Source: Actinomadura viridilutea
Lineage (GTDB): Bacteria > Actinomycetota > Actinomycetes > Streptosporangiales > Streptosporangiaceae
Direction of reading: 5' to 3'
Length of the DNA stretch: 64,000 nucleotides
NCBI GenBank assembly: GCA_003001795.1
Contig: PVNI01000010.1
Location: 160,882 to 224,881 of the forward strand
The notes below the pieces were generated by a model, which was not told the origin of the DNA, ran no database searches, and saw only the letters and a list, made by a program, of their open reading frames with translations. Both the position numbers and the translations under genes were made by a program. Positions 1 to 12,318 of this stretch are shown here, in pieces (the first letter of the stretch is position 1; every line of letters begins with the position of its first letter).

Positions 1-210
1 GCGGCGGGGGACCGCGGAGTAGTCCTGGCCGTCCAGTTTGGCGATGTCGTCGGCGGTGACGTGGGCGGTCCGGCCCCTCCACGACTCGCCCTCCATCTCG
101 ATCCAGGCGATGCGGGCGCCCCAGGCGCCGTCGGGGAGCCGCTCCCAGGCCAGCAGGTACGCCGGACCCGCCGCGGTGGCCGAGTGGACCAGCGGTGGAA
201 CGTGTGCCAT
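1..210 (-). CDS. Hypothetical protein, N-terminal 70 residues (runs off left edge)
   Basis: The reading frame opens at an ATG at 210 and continues off the left end of the window. The visible protein begins MAHVPPLVHSATAAGPAY and is rich in Trp (AWERLPDG, IAWIEMEGESWRG), with G/C in nearly all third codon positions, as expected of a real actinomycete gene. I do not recognise a family. No Shine-Dalgarno sequence precedes the ATG. A TAGAAC hexamer lies 6 nt upstream (217-222, minus strand), so the message could be leaderless. It is oriented away from the HxlR/YceI locus. The function is unknown and the C-terminus is not visible. Confidence 0.6.
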   Translation of the reverse strand, partial: MAHVPPLVHSATAAGPAYLLAWERLPDGAWGARIAWIEMEGESWRGRTAHVTADDIAKLDGQDYSAVPRR

Positions 211-521
211 GCGACCGTTCTAACCGGTTCGTCTGACAACCGGGAGAATGCCGCGCCGCGCGGCGCACGGGTCGCGAACGTCGCGATGCTCGTCGGTGAT
301 GGGCGCGCCGCAACTGCAGCCCCGGCGGAGCCGCTCGCCGTCGCGGTGGTCGCCTGGCAGCTGAGCGTCGACGCGCTGCCTGCCACGTTCGTCAAGGCCC
401 GCGCCAGACGGCATACGGTCGCCGGCCGTGTGTCGTCGCCGACATGGCCGCGGGCGGCCGCGCTGACCCTGGAGCCGAGATCACCGTGGACGCGATGGCC
501 GACCCCCGCCCCCTCGCATCC
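211..521. other. Intergenic region without a supported gene
   Basis: This 311-bp stretch separates the partial left-edge gene from the HxlR regulator. Open frames cross it on both strands, but all are Arg/Ala/Pro-rich without family character. I see no RNA gene, strong hairpin or repeat. It must carry the promoter of the left-edge gene and may hold the 3' end of the HxlR transcript. Confidence 0.5.
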
Positions 522-923
522 TCAGCGTGCGGTCAGGGCGGCTTCTTCGCGGGCGCGGGCGTCGTAGCGGGCGCGTGCCTCGATGACCTCGTCCACATGC
601 GTCTCCACCCAGGCGACGAGGGTGCCGACGGCGTCCAGCAGGGTGCGGCCGAGCGGGGTGAGGGCGTAGTCGACGCGGGGCGGCATCACCGGGTAGACGG
701 TGCGGGACACCAGCCCGTCGCGTTCGAGGCCGCGCAGCGTGACGGTGAGCATCCGCTGGCTGATGCCGTCGATCTCCTTCTTCAGCTGGGTGAACCGTTT
801 GCTCTCCGTGCCCAGATGCGCGATCACGTACAGCGACCACTTGTCGCCCACGCGGCCGAGGATCTCCCGCGCGTGGGTCGCGACCTTCCCGCCGCACTCT
901 TTCGGGTCCGGTGCGACCTCCAT
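522..923 (-). CDS. HxlR-family winged-helix transcriptional regulator
   Basis: This 133-residue protein matches the small HxlR (DUF24) family. It has a conserved early Cys (C10), the GDKWSLYVIAHL block at 26-37, the helix region with GISQRMLTVTLRGLERDGL (54-72), and the wing VMPPRVDYALTPLG (79-92). Family members are dimeric DNA-binding proteins, often redox- or aldehyde-responsive, that commonly control a divergent neighbour. Here the divergent neighbour is a YceI gene 140 bp away, with a candidate operator at 997-1035 between them. The start is supported by GGGAGGG a few bases upstream of the ATG at 923. The effector cannot be deduced; Cys10 is compatible with thiol sensing, but that is inference. 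Confidence 0.9.
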   Translation of the reverse strand: MEVAPDPKECGGKVATHAREILGRVGDKWSLYVIAHLGTESKRFTQLKKEIDGISQRMLTVTLRGLERDGLVSRTVYPVMPPRVDYALTPLGRTLLDAVGTLVAWVETHVDEVIEARARYDARAREEAALTAR

Positions 924-996
924 GGTTCCCTCCCTGTGACCACGGCAGAAAAAAGTGCCTTCTTGTGCGCCCGCTGCGCCTTTCCGCAGGATGGCT

Positions 997-1035
997 CCAG
1001 TTCCCTTCCGTAAGTCGGATATGGATGGGAACTGG
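997..1035. promoter_or_regulatory. Inverted-repeat operator candidate between hxlR-type regulator and yceI
   Basis: CCAGTTCCCTTCC at 997-1009 and its inverse GGATGGGAACTGG at 1023-1035 form two half-sites matching in 12 of 13 positions, with 13 bp between them. The inner 9 bp (CCAGTTCCC/GGGAACTGG) match perfectly. The pair sits 28 bp before the YceI start, where a dimeric repressor would block yceI transcription. Assignment to the adjacent HxlR protein is inference from position. Confidence 0.6.
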
Positions 1036-1063
1036 CTTACCGTCGAGAACTCAAGGAGACACG

Positions 1064-1639
1064 ATGACGGCCGACCTTGTCGAGATCCCCGGGTACATCG
1101 CCGGGACGTGGGTCATCGATCCCGTCCACTCCAGCGTGGGCTTCTCGGTCCGGCACCTCATGGTCGCCCGGGTCCGCGGGCGCTTCACCGACTTCTCCGG
1201 CGAGATCGTCACCGCGGAGGACCCGCTGCGGTCCACGGTGACCGCCTCCATCGCGACCGCCTCGGTCGACACCGGCAACGCCGATCGCGACGCCCATCTG
1301 CGCACCGCCGACTTCCTGGAGACCGACCGGTACCCGACGATCGCCTTCCGGTCCACCGGGGTGCGGCCCGACGGGGAGGCGTTCGCGCTGGACGGCGAGC
1401 TGACCATCAAGGACGTGACCAGGCCGGTGACGCTGAGCCTGGAGCTCGGCGGCTTCGGTCCCGACTACTACCTGAAGGATCCGAGCCAGGGCGCCCGCGC
1501 CGGGTTCACCGCCACCGGCCGGATCGACCGGCTCGACTTCGGCGTCGGTGACGAGGGGACCGTCGCGAGCGGTGCGGTGGTGCTGGCCCACGCCATCGAC
1601 ATCACGCTGGACATCGAAGCCGTGCTCAAAACCAACTGA
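1064..1639 (+). CDS. YceI family lipid/isoprenoid-binding protein
   Basis: The 191-residue product has the YceI signature throughout: TWVIDPVHSSVGFSVRHL near the start (about 13-30), GNADRDAHLRTADF in the middle (about 70-83), TRPVTLSLELGG, and a final DITLDIEAVL strand. YceI proteins are single-domain lipocalin-like barrels that bind long isoprenoid or fatty-acid chains. No signal peptide is visible, so this one is probably cytoplasmic, as is common for actinobacterial members. GGAG six bases before the ATG supports the start. The gene overlaps the convergent HAD gene by 14 bp. It is divergent from an HxlR regulator, an arrangement repeatedly seen for this family, which suggests stress- or electrophile-responsive control. 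Confidence 0.9.
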   Translation: MTADLVEIPGYIAGTWVIDPVHSSVGFSVRHLMVARVRGRFTDFSGEIVTAEDPLRSTVTASIATASVDTGNADRDAHLRTADFLETDRYPTIAFRSTGVRPDGEAFALDGELTIKDVTRPVTLSLELGGFGPDYYLKDPSQGARAGFTATGRIDRLDFGVGDEGTVASGAVVLAHAIDITLDIEAVLKTN

Positions 1640-2366
1640 ACAGATCGGGAAGCTTGGTGAGAGTGGTGATGCGGGGGACCGGGACGGACTCGGGTCCGGC
1701 GGCCTCGCCGTCGCCCGCCCCGCCGCCGGGACATCCGATCTCGCGGGGGCGGTCCAGCCAGACGCCGTGCAGGCCCGCCGACGCGGCGCCGAGGGCGTCG
1801 ACGTCCAGACGGTCGCCGACGTACACCACCGCGTGCGGCGCCAGGCCCAGCCCGGCGCAGGCGCGCCGGAAGATCGCCGGGTCGGGCTTGGCGGCTCCGG
1901 CCTCGCTGGACGCCACCACGTAGGGCAGCGCGGCGCCGAGGCCGATCCGCTGGATCTTGGCGCGCTGCTGGGCGGCGTCCCCGTTGGTGACGACGCCCAG
2001 CAGCAGGTCGCGCCGCCCCAGTTCCTCCAGGACGGGCCGGACGTCGGGGTAGGCGCGCCAGGCGTCCCGGTAACGCCGCTGGTACTCGGCCATCCAGGCG
2101 TCGGCGCGGTCGGCGTCCCAAGCGCCGAGGCCGAGTTCGGCGGCGAGCGTCGTGATCCGCAGCCGGCGCTGTTCCATGAAGTCGAGCCGGCCCGCCAGAT
2201 AGCCCTCCATGGCGATCTCGGTCAGCTCCCGCCAGCGGCACGCCACCCGCTCGGGGTCGAATCCGGGGAGCGACCGCACGACCGCCTCCGACGCCGCCGC
2301 GTCGTGGTCCATCAGCGTGCCGTCGAGGTCGAACAGAACCGCCTCGACGGTGTTCGGCGCTTCCAC
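1626..2366 (-). CDS. HAD-superfamily hydrolase (phosphatase)
   Basis: This 246-residue protein is a class I HAD hydrolase. The nucleophile motif is VLFDLDGT (D13, D15), motif II is VVTNGD, the motif III lysine is in AAKPDPAIF, and the motif IV acids are in VYVGDRLDVD. A helical cap follows motif I, as in the YjjG/phosphoglycolate phosphatase-like group. It should hydrolyse a small phosphate ester in the cytoplasm; the substrate cannot be named. I chose the GTG at 2366 because it places motif I 13 residues from the start. An upstream ATG at 2537 would add a Pro/Arg-rich non-conserved stretch and run through the terminator hairpins. Its 3' end overlaps yceI by 14 bp, tail to tail. Confidence 0.85.
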   Translation of the reverse strand: MEAPNTVEAVLFDLDGTLMDHDAAASEAVVRSLPGFDPERVACRWRELTEIAMEGYLAGRLDFMEQRRLRITTLAAELGLGAWDADRADAWMAEYQRRYRDAWRAYPDVRPVLEELGRRDLLLGVVTNGDAAQQRAKIQRIGLGAALPYVVASSEAGAAKPDPAIFRRACAGLGLAPHAVVYVGDRLDVDALGAASAGLHGVWLDRPREIGCPGGGAGDGEAAGPESVPVPRITTLTKLPDLFSWF

Positions 2367-2462
2367 AGGGCCGAATCTACCTGCAGGAACGGCGAGGGAA
2401 CCCGACGCCTCCGACCGGTCGTGGCGCGGCGCTCCCGGTGTGCGTCCCGTGCGCACATGGAA

Positions 2463-2500
2463 GGGCCCCCGACGGCCGGTCGCGGAACCGTCAGGGGCCC
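2463..2500 (-). terminator. Stem-loop downstream of chitinase gene (distal hairpin)
   Basis: GGGCCCCCGACGG (2463-2475) pairs with CCGTCAGGGGCCC (2488-2500) with a single G-T or mismatch position and a 12-nt loop. It is the second of two hairpins between the chitinase stop and the HAD start. There is no clear T-tract, typical of actinomycete terminators. Confidence 0.6.
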
Positions 2501-2506
2501 GGCCCA

Positions 2507-2541
2507 TCGGGTGAGCGCGGAGTGCAGCGACGCTCACCCGA
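2507..2541 (-). terminator. Stem-loop immediately downstream of chitinase gene
   Basis: TCGGGTGAGCG (2507-2517) and CGCTCACCCGA (2531-2541) form a perfect 11-bp stem around a 13-nt loop, 30 bp past the chitinase stop codon. With the next hairpin it makes a tandem terminator that would insulate the HAD gene from chitinase transcription. Confidence 0.65.
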
Positions 2542-2571
2542 CGGGAGGTGCGGCGGCTGTTCCGGGAAAAG

Positions 2572-4416
<1,845 letters not shown>

Positions 4417-4527
4417 GGTTCTCCGTTCAGCTCGTCCCCTGAAACCGGTCGGAACCCCCGATCGGCCGAGGAGCGCGGGCCGTGCCGCCATGTCCCGGGG
4501 TGCGCGAGGCGCGCGAGATGTCGAGGA

Positions 4528-4581
4528 GTGCGGGTGTCATGTGCGGGATTCGTGTGCGGGTGTCGTGAGTGCGGGGTCATA
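4528..4581. repeat. Degenerate 13-bp direct repeats (GTGCGGG) upstream of chitinase
   Basis: GTGCGGG recurs at 4528, 4541, 4554 and 4569, giving periods of 13, 13 and 15 bp, with partly conserved TGTC(A/G)T between copies. It lies 112-165 bp upstream of the chitinase ATG, within its probable 5' untranslated or promoter region. Confidence 0.6.
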
Positions 4582-4614
4582 GCGGGAGGCCACGGCGCGT
4601 CCGTTCGGCCCTCT

Positions 4615-4633
4615 CTTAGGAAAGTTTCCTAAG
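4615..4633. promoter_or_regulatory. 19-bp palindrome CTTAGGAAA-G-TTTCCTAAG upstream of chitinase
   Basis: Two perfect 9-bp arms flank a single central base, about 200 bp upstream of the chitinase start. It sits in the only AT-rich patch of the region. I recall similar TTAGGAAA-N-TTTCCTAA elements upstream of secreted glycoside hydrolase genes in streptomycetes, so a substrate-responsive operator or promoter element is likely, but no regulator is assigned here. It does not resemble the DasR site. Confidence 0.6.
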
Positions 4634-4830
4634 AATTAGCTGGATGGTAGCTCCGGCCGGGCGGGCCATCAAGAGCTTGCGACCGCCGAGTTCGCGCCCG
4701 TCGGGTGGTCTGCGCGGCAGCCTGGGGACGTATGTTCGGCGCCCGCGGCGGCTCGTCGAGCGGCCCGTCGCGCGCGGCGCGTCCAGCCCCCGGCCGGCGC
4801 GCGATGGTACGCAGCGACGCCGGGTTCGGT

Positions 4831-5001
4831 TCAGACGTTTCCGAACCAGCCGGGGGCGTCGAGACGGAAGAAGCCGGCCGGCGTCATGCCGCGCAGGTCC
4901 TCCTCGAGCGCCGCCAGGCGGTCGGCGCCGAGCTCGCGCGGGGCCAGGGTCTGCAACCCGGACGGCGTCGGCACAGGGTGCGCGATGGCCCCCAAGGGCA
5001 C
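4831..5001 (-). CDS. Small unrecognised ORF or gene remnant (56 aa)
   Basis: A short minus-strand frame ends with PAGFFRLDAPGWFGNV and contains APRELGADRLAALEEDLRG. About 95% of its third codon positions are G or C and its composition looks like ordinary protein, unlike the Arg/Pro-rich shadow frames around it. A GTG at 5001 has GGGAGGG 12 bases upstream. It could be a genuine small gene or the 3' remnant of a longer one whose 5' part has decayed, since the frame above 5001 loses protein character. It lies between the divergent chitinase and tex genes. No family is recognised. Confidence 0.4.
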   Translation of the reverse strand: MPLGAIAHPVPTPSGLQTLAPRELGADRLAALEEDLRGMTPAGFFRLDAPGWFGNV

Positions 5002-5190
5002 CGATCGACTCGTCCCTCCCTGGGCCGCCTGACCGCCGCGCCCTGCCCGCGTGACCGTGACCGGTGCACCGGTGCGCCTGTGACGGGGGCCATCCGCGTG
5101 CGGGACGGGATCTGTGCGTGTGGCGCGACAAGCGGCGCGATTCCCTGGACAATGCATCGCGAACCCAGCGGAGAAAGCGAATCCAAGAAC

Positions 5191-7641
<2,451 letters not shown>

Positions 7642-7688
7642 CCTGTGCAGAGCGCGCCCCGGCCCTCCCGCGGTGCCGGGGCGACGCC

Positions 7689-8816
7689 CTAGAACCGCGT
7701 GTCGCCGCCGCCCGGGTCGGCGTCGCCGTCCTGGGAGGCGGCGGCCGCGGGATCGGCTGACGGAGTCGGACCCTGGTCGGACCGCGGACCGCGCCCGAGC
7801 GGATCGATTCCGTACGAGATGCGCGCAGGCGCCGCGTCCGGCGGCTGCTGCAGGTACGGCGCGGCCAGATGGGCCTGCCCGAGCGGATCGCGCGACAGCG
7901 GCGCCTCGCCGAACGGGTCGCGGGCGGGCTGCGTCTCGTCCGGCTCGCCGACGGGTTCGGCGATCGGGCGGTGCCGGGGGAACTGCGCCACGGCGATCAC
8001 CGCCAGCGCCAACGCCCCCAGCCGCAGCGCGGAGCGGACCGTGTCCTGCGGCCACGGCTCCCCGTACAGCAGCGTGCCCATGAGCAGCAGGTGCGACTTG
8101 GCGGTCACGGTCATCACCGTCGCCACGATCGACACCCGGCACCGCTGGAACGCCGCGACCATGATGCCGAACCCGACCGCCGCGGACAGCACCGTCAGAT
8201 ACGGGTACGGGGTGGTCAGCGCGTCGGGGGCGGCGCCGCCCGCGTCGCTCCACCCTTTGATCGCCAGCTCGGCGGTGCCCACCGGGAAGCCGGCCCCCAG
8301 GCCGTAGGCGATGCCCGTCACCGGACGCGCGTGCCGCCCGTCCGGGCGCACGTCCTCCAGCACCAGGATCAGCAGCGGCACCAGCAGCGCCGGAACGGCG
8401 ACCGCCGCGAGCCGCCACGGCGGCAGATCGGTCGTGTCGATCGGCGCCACGTCGCGCACCGACGCCACCAGCAGCGCGATCGCCCCGCCGACCAGCAGCA
8501 GGCTCAGCCACTCCCGCCCGGTCAGCCGCTCGCCGAAGAAGACCGTCGCGATGACCAGCAGCGGCAGCAGCCCGGACATGAAGATCGGAATGGCGACGTT
8601 CAGCGCCAGCTCGCCCATGGCGATGATCTGCAGCGCCAGCCCGCCCAGCACCAGGGCCAGCCCGCACAGGAAGATCCAGTTGGTCAGGACCACCCAGAGC
8701 ATGCGCGGGATCCGGTTGCCGCGCAGCCGTTCCATCCGTACGGCGGCCAACCGGAAGAGGGCGAACCCGAAATAGTAGAGCGCCGTCGCCCCAAAGGCCG
8801 CAGCTGTCCCATCCAT
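7689..8816 (-). CDS. DMT/EamA-like multi-pass membrane protein with Pro-rich tail
   Basis: The 375-residue protein has about nine or ten hydrophobic helices between residues 1 and 270 (for example NWIFLCGLALVLGGLALQI, LLPLLVIATVFFG and LSLLLVGGAIALLVASV), with the short loops and internal symmetry of drug/metabolite transporters. A hydrophilic tail of about 100 residues, rich in Pro, Asp and Ala, follows. The substrate is unknown. Streptomycetes have similar proteins usually labelled hypothetical or EamA. It is convergent with tex and divergent from tig, so it stands alone as a transcription unit. The ATG at 8816 has only a weak ribosome-binding site (GCGGG). Confidence 0.7.
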   Translation of the reverse strand: MDGTAAAFGATALYYFGFALFRLAAVRMERLRGNRIPRMLWVVLTNWIFLCGLALVLGGLALQIIAMGELALNVAIPIFMSGLLPLLVIATVFFGERLTGREWLSLLLVGGAIALLVASVRDVAPIDTTDLPPWRLAAVAVPALLVPLLILVLEDVRPDGRHARPVTGIAYGLGAGFPVGTAELAIKGWSDAGGAAPDALTTPYPYLTVLSAAVGFGIMVAAFQRCRVSIVATVMTVTAKSHLLLMGTLLYGEPWPQDTVRSALRLGALALAVIAVAQFPRHRPIAEPVGEPDETQPARDPFGEAPLSRDPLGQAHLAAPYLQQPPDAAPARISYGIDPLGRGPRSDQGPTPSADPAAAASQDGDADPGGGDTRF

Positions 8817-9114
8817 CCCGCACGAGTATGGAGGGTCGAGTGCGCCATGTCACACCCCCCGCACTGACCGTCCTGCCGCTGGGTACGCCCACCGGTACGC
8901 GATATGTTCATGACCTCGGTGCACGCGGATCGCCGCGTCCGGCCGCCGAAAGTGGCCGTCCGATGTCCGCAGTCGCCGCCGCGACCCCATAGACTTGGCG
9001 GCGCGAAGGCGCGGAGTCCTCGTCGGCGTGCCCGCGCCTGCCTGAGACACCGGCGGCTGAGTACGCGTCGAACGCCGCGGCCGAGACAGCGCCCGATCAA
9101 GGAGACCAACCCCA

Positions 9115-10563
9115 GTGAAGACCGATGTCGAGGAGCTGACCCCGACCCGGGTCAAGCTCACCGTCGAGGTTCCGTTCGACGAGCTCAAGCCGAACCTCGA
9201 CAAGGCGTACAAGGAGATCGCGCGTCAGGTGCGGATCAAGGGCTTCCGGCCCGGCAAGGTCCCCGCCCCGCTGATCGACAAGTACGTCGGCCGGGGCGCG
9301 GTCCTGCAGGAGGCGGTCAACGACGCGCTTCCGCAGCTGTACGGCCGCGCCGTCGAGCAGTCGGAGATCTACGTGCTCGGCCAGCCCGACGTCGAGGTGA
9401 CCCGGCTCGACGACGGCGAGCAGTTCGCGTTCACCGCCGAGGTGGACATCCGGCCCAAGTTCGAGGTCCCCGACTACGACGGCCTGGAGGTCGTCGTCGA
9501 CGACGCGGTCGTCACCGACGAGAAGGTCGAGGAGACCATCGGCAACCTGCGCGAGCGGTTCGCCTCCCTCACCACCGTCGACCGCGCCGTCCAGGAGGGC
9601 GACTTCGCCGTCATCGACCTGGCGGCCGAGATCGACGGCGAGGCCGTCGAGGACGCCTCCGCCGCCGGCCTGTCCTACGAGGTCGGCAGCAACGCGTCGG
9701 TGGAGGGCCTGGACGACGCCCTGACCGGCCTGAAGGCGGGCGAGAGCACCACCTTCACCGCCCCGCTCAAGGGCGGCGAGCGGGCCGGCGAGGAGGCCCA
9801 GATCACCGCCACCGTGCAGAGCGTCAAGGTCAAGAACCTGCCCGAGCTCGACGACGAGTTCGCCCAGCTGGCCAGCGAGTTCGACACGCTGGAGGAGCTG
9901 CGCGCGGACGTGCGCACCCGCCTCGAGCGGCAGATGCGCATGCAGCAGCTCGCCCAGGCCCGCGACCGCGCCCTCGAGGCCCTGCTCGAGCAGATCGACA
10001 TCCCGCTGCCGGAGCGGGTGGTCGAGGAGGAGATCAAGCGCCGCAACCAGCAGCTCGAGCAGCAGCTGCAGATGGCGGGCATGACCAAGGCCGACTACCT
10101 CAAGAACGAGGACAAGTCCGAGGAGGACTTCGACGCCGAGGTCGCCGAGGCGGCCCGCCAGGCGGTCAAGGGCGGGTTCGTGCTCGACCAGCTCGCCGTC
10201 CAGGAGGAGCTCAGCGTCCAGAACGAGGAGCTCAGCGAGTACGTCGTCGCGCAGGCCATGCAGATGAACGTGCCGCCGCAGCAGCTGGCCCAGTACCTCA
10301 CCGAGAACAACCAGCTGCCGGCGGTGGTCAACGAGGTGCTGCGCAACAAGGCCCTCAACCTGGTCGTCGAGCACATCACGATCAAGGACGAGTCCGGCAA
10401 CGAGCTCGACGTCGAGGCGATCCAGCGCGAGCTGAGCGGCGAGCCGCCTCGGGCCGAGTCCGAGGAGGCCGACGAGTCCGCGGAGACCGCCGAGACGGAG
10501 ACGTCCGCGGAGACCTCCTCCTCCGAGAGCGCCGAGGCCGACCAGGGCGACAAGAAGGACTGA
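9115..10563 (+). CDS. tig: Trigger factor (ribosome-associated chaperone, peptidyl-prolyl isomerase)
   Basis: This 482-residue protein has the three trigger factor domains. The N-terminal ribosome-binding domain carries the signature GFRPGK at 43-48. The FKBP-type isomerase domain spans about 150-235 (EGDFAVIDLAAEIDGE). The C-terminal helical chaperone arms follow, ending in a long acidic Ser/Glu/Ala tail common in actinobacteria (EEADESAETAETETSAETSS). It binds nascent chains at the ribosome exit. The GTG start at 9115 is preceded by AAGGAG. A TAGACT -10-like hexamer lies near 8992. In many actinomycetes tig directly precedes clpP1-clpP2-clpX; here 1.75 kb of decayed sequence intervenes. Confidence 0.97.
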   Translation: MKTDVEELTPTRVKLTVEVPFDELKPNLDKAYKEIARQVRIKGFRPGKVPAPLIDKYVGRGAVLQEAVNDALPQLYGRAVEQSEIYVLGQPDVEVTRLDDGEQFAFTAEVDIRPKFEVPDYDGLEVVVDDAVVTDEKVEETIGNLRERFASLTTVDRAVQEGDFAVIDLAAEIDGEAVEDASAAGLSYEVGSNASVEGLDDALTGLKAGESTTFTAPLKGGERAGEEAQITATVQSVKVKNLPELDDEFAQLASEFDTLEELRADVRTRLERQMRMQQLAQARDRALEALLEQIDIPLPERVVEEEIKRRNQQLEQQLQMAGMTKADYLKNEDKSEEDFDAEVAEAARQAVKGGFVLDQLAVQEELSVQNEELSEYVVAQAMQMNVPPQQLAQYLTENNQLPAVVNEVLRNKALNLVVEHITIKDESGNELDVEAIQRELSGEPPRAESEEADESAETAETETSAETSSSESAEADQGDKKD

Positions 10564-10809
10564 CTCCTGACGACGCCGGTGCGGCCGCCCGCCTGACCGG
10601 CGCGCCCTCCGGGGCGACGCCGGCAGGCGGCGCGCGCCGCCCGGCCCGTCGGACTGCTGGGCCCGGCGGCCCAGCGTCGCCTGACGTCCGCAAGGACGGC
10701 ACGTTTCAACACGCCGCCGCGTCCGTCGTCGCCGGGCAGGCCATCGTGCGCAAGCGCGGGGCGGCGCGCGTGCCCGGCGACGCGCAGTCCTCGAGCCGAA
10801 CAGCGGCCT

Positions 10810-10959
10810 TCAAACCGCCCTGCCCTCGCGAGCGACCACGACGCGCGTCGCATCGCTCCCAGCCGCCAAGGCGTGGCCAGGGCTGTCCGTGGACAGCCGC
10901 GCCTCGATCTCCACGTGGAAGATCCGCTTGGACGCGTACCGCCGCGCCTCGTTCAGCAT
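10810..10959 (-). pseudogene. Unrecognised 49-aa gene fragment
   Basis: The frame from ATG 10959 to a stop at 10810 encodes MLNEARRYASKRIFHVEIEA and ends ATRVVVAREGRAV. Codon use is coding-like (high GC3) but a little more T-rich than neighbouring genes. There is no strong ribosome-binding site and no recognisable domain. It is most likely the 3' remnant of a gene lost when this locus decayed, though a tiny functional gene cannot be excluded. Confidence 0.35.
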
Positions 10960-11033
10960 GCCCGTCCGCTCGACGCCTCGGGCTCGCACACGTCCTTGAC
11001 CCAGCCCGCGCTGCACGGGAGACGCCTACCCAG

Positions 11034-11350
11034 CAGGAGCCGCGTGGCGCCCCTGGAGGCGTGCGACTGGGCCGCCGGCGCCCCCATCCGCCGCTATAGC
11101 ACCATTGCCCCAGCGGCCTGGTTCGACGTCAAGAACTCGGCCGCAACCCCCGGACGGCGGCGGGCACGGGTTGTCGGGCGTGCCAGGGTCGTGCCAACCA
11201 ACGCCGCGACGGCGACTGCGACCTCCAACCTGCACACCGCGCTGGACGACCCGTCTGGCCTACATCGAGATCCTGGCCGACGAGACCGCGGCCACCTGTG
11301 CCGCGTTCCTGATCCGTACCGCGGCCTGGTTCGCCGCCCGCCCAGCCAGC
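11034..11350 (+). mobile_element. IS481-family transposase remnant (frameshifted fragment)
   Basis: Translated in two frames, this segment matches the middle of an IS481-type DDE transposase. The first part reads DWAAGAPIRRY followed by a degraded WFDVKNSAATPG, where intact members have the VHVDVKKLG-type block with the first catalytic Asp, then LHTALDDP, which in intact members continues SRLAY. After a frameshift near 11255 it resumes as LAYIEILADETAATCAAF and AAWFA. The N-terminal helix-turn-helix region, the second Asp, the Glu and both terminal inverted repeats are missing. It is a dead insertion sequence and marks an old insertion in the tig-clpP interval. Confidence 0.7.
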
Positions 11351-12318
11351 CGAGTCACCCACCTGTCCGAACAACACACCCAGTCCAGGCCGTCCAGCGT
11401 GCGTGAATCCATCGACCCGACAACGCCGCCGGGCGGCAGAGGATCATGAGAGCGGCCTGTAATCGTCGGCGTCGCCAATCGCCTCCTCGAAGGCCTGGGC
11501 ATCCAGCACATCGCCAGCGCCGATCACCTCTCCCGCCACACCGGCTCGTCCCCCGCCCGCACCGTGTACCTCGCCAAGCTGACGGCGCGTCTCCCGGCGT
11601 CCAGATCGCTACCTAACTTGCAGGCGGGAAGGAACGCACCGCCAGCAGCAGAGAGCCGGTGTGGGCGGATGCCGCGACCTCAGAGGAGTCTCTCGGCGCC
11701 CCGGCGTTCTTACGCAGGTCGAACGGGGCGTCCCTCGTCGGGCGTCGTGCAACGCTTCTGCCTCAGCAGAGCGTCGCGCGCGGGCCGTTACCGCGCATAG
11801 CGCCAGGGGCGCCCGGCATGGGGCGGACGTAGCTCTCAGCTCATACTTGTCACGCGATCCCCAATGGCCTTGATTTGGCGCCGCATCATCTTCCTCATCT
11901 TGCTTCTGTGACCCGCCCATAACGGTCAAGCGCTCGCCTGACCATGTCGTTACCTACAGGAGTTGGTCAGGTGCGGACCGTTCGAGACCAATGGGCGGGC
12001 GACTGTATGACTGGGAGCTGCGGTCGCAGACGCGTGGCCGTAGACGCCGTTGGAGGCGTGCAGGGCGGCGGAAGGGCAGGGTTCGGGCGTCACCGTGGCT
12101 TGCGGAGCCGCAGAGGGGGAACGGGAGGGGAGCGCTGAGCGCCCCTAACGTGCGCGAAGATCCCCGTGTGCGGAAGGCAGGAGGGCGAGGCGTCCCGGCG
12201 GCTCCGGGCGTCGCGGGTACGCCCCCAGCGAAAAGGCAGCCCTCCCGGCGTGAACGGTCGCCCCAGCGCGTTAATGTCCAATCATCCGAACCGATAAAAG
12301 GACCGGAGGAACACACCG

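Larger units (their letters stand above)
10564..12318. other. Decayed intergenic region between tig and clpP1
   Basis: This 1.75-kb stretch carries no intact gene. It has short frames that look protein-like for 30-60 residues and then break: a 49-residue minus-strand remnant (10810-10959), an IS481-type transposase fragment (11034-11350), and a plus-strand fragment near 11460-11570 reading IVGVANRLLEGLGIQHI that I cannot place. The composition is slightly less G/C-biased than the neighbours. The last 300 bp should contain the clpP1 promoter; I did not find a convincing ClgR box there. Confidence 0.6.

Noticed and set aside
4417..4830. DasR site or other known chitin-regulon operator
   Set aside because: No ACTGGTCTAGACCAGT-like sequence is present; only the unrelated TTAGGAAA palindrome and the GTGCGGG repeats.
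11034..11350. Intact insertion sequence
   Set aside because: The transposase is frameshifted, lacks both ends and most catalytic residues, and no terminal inverted repeats flank it.
12000..12318. ClgR operator before clpP1
   Set aside because: Expected from other actinomycetes, but no GTTCGC-type palindrome could be found by eye.
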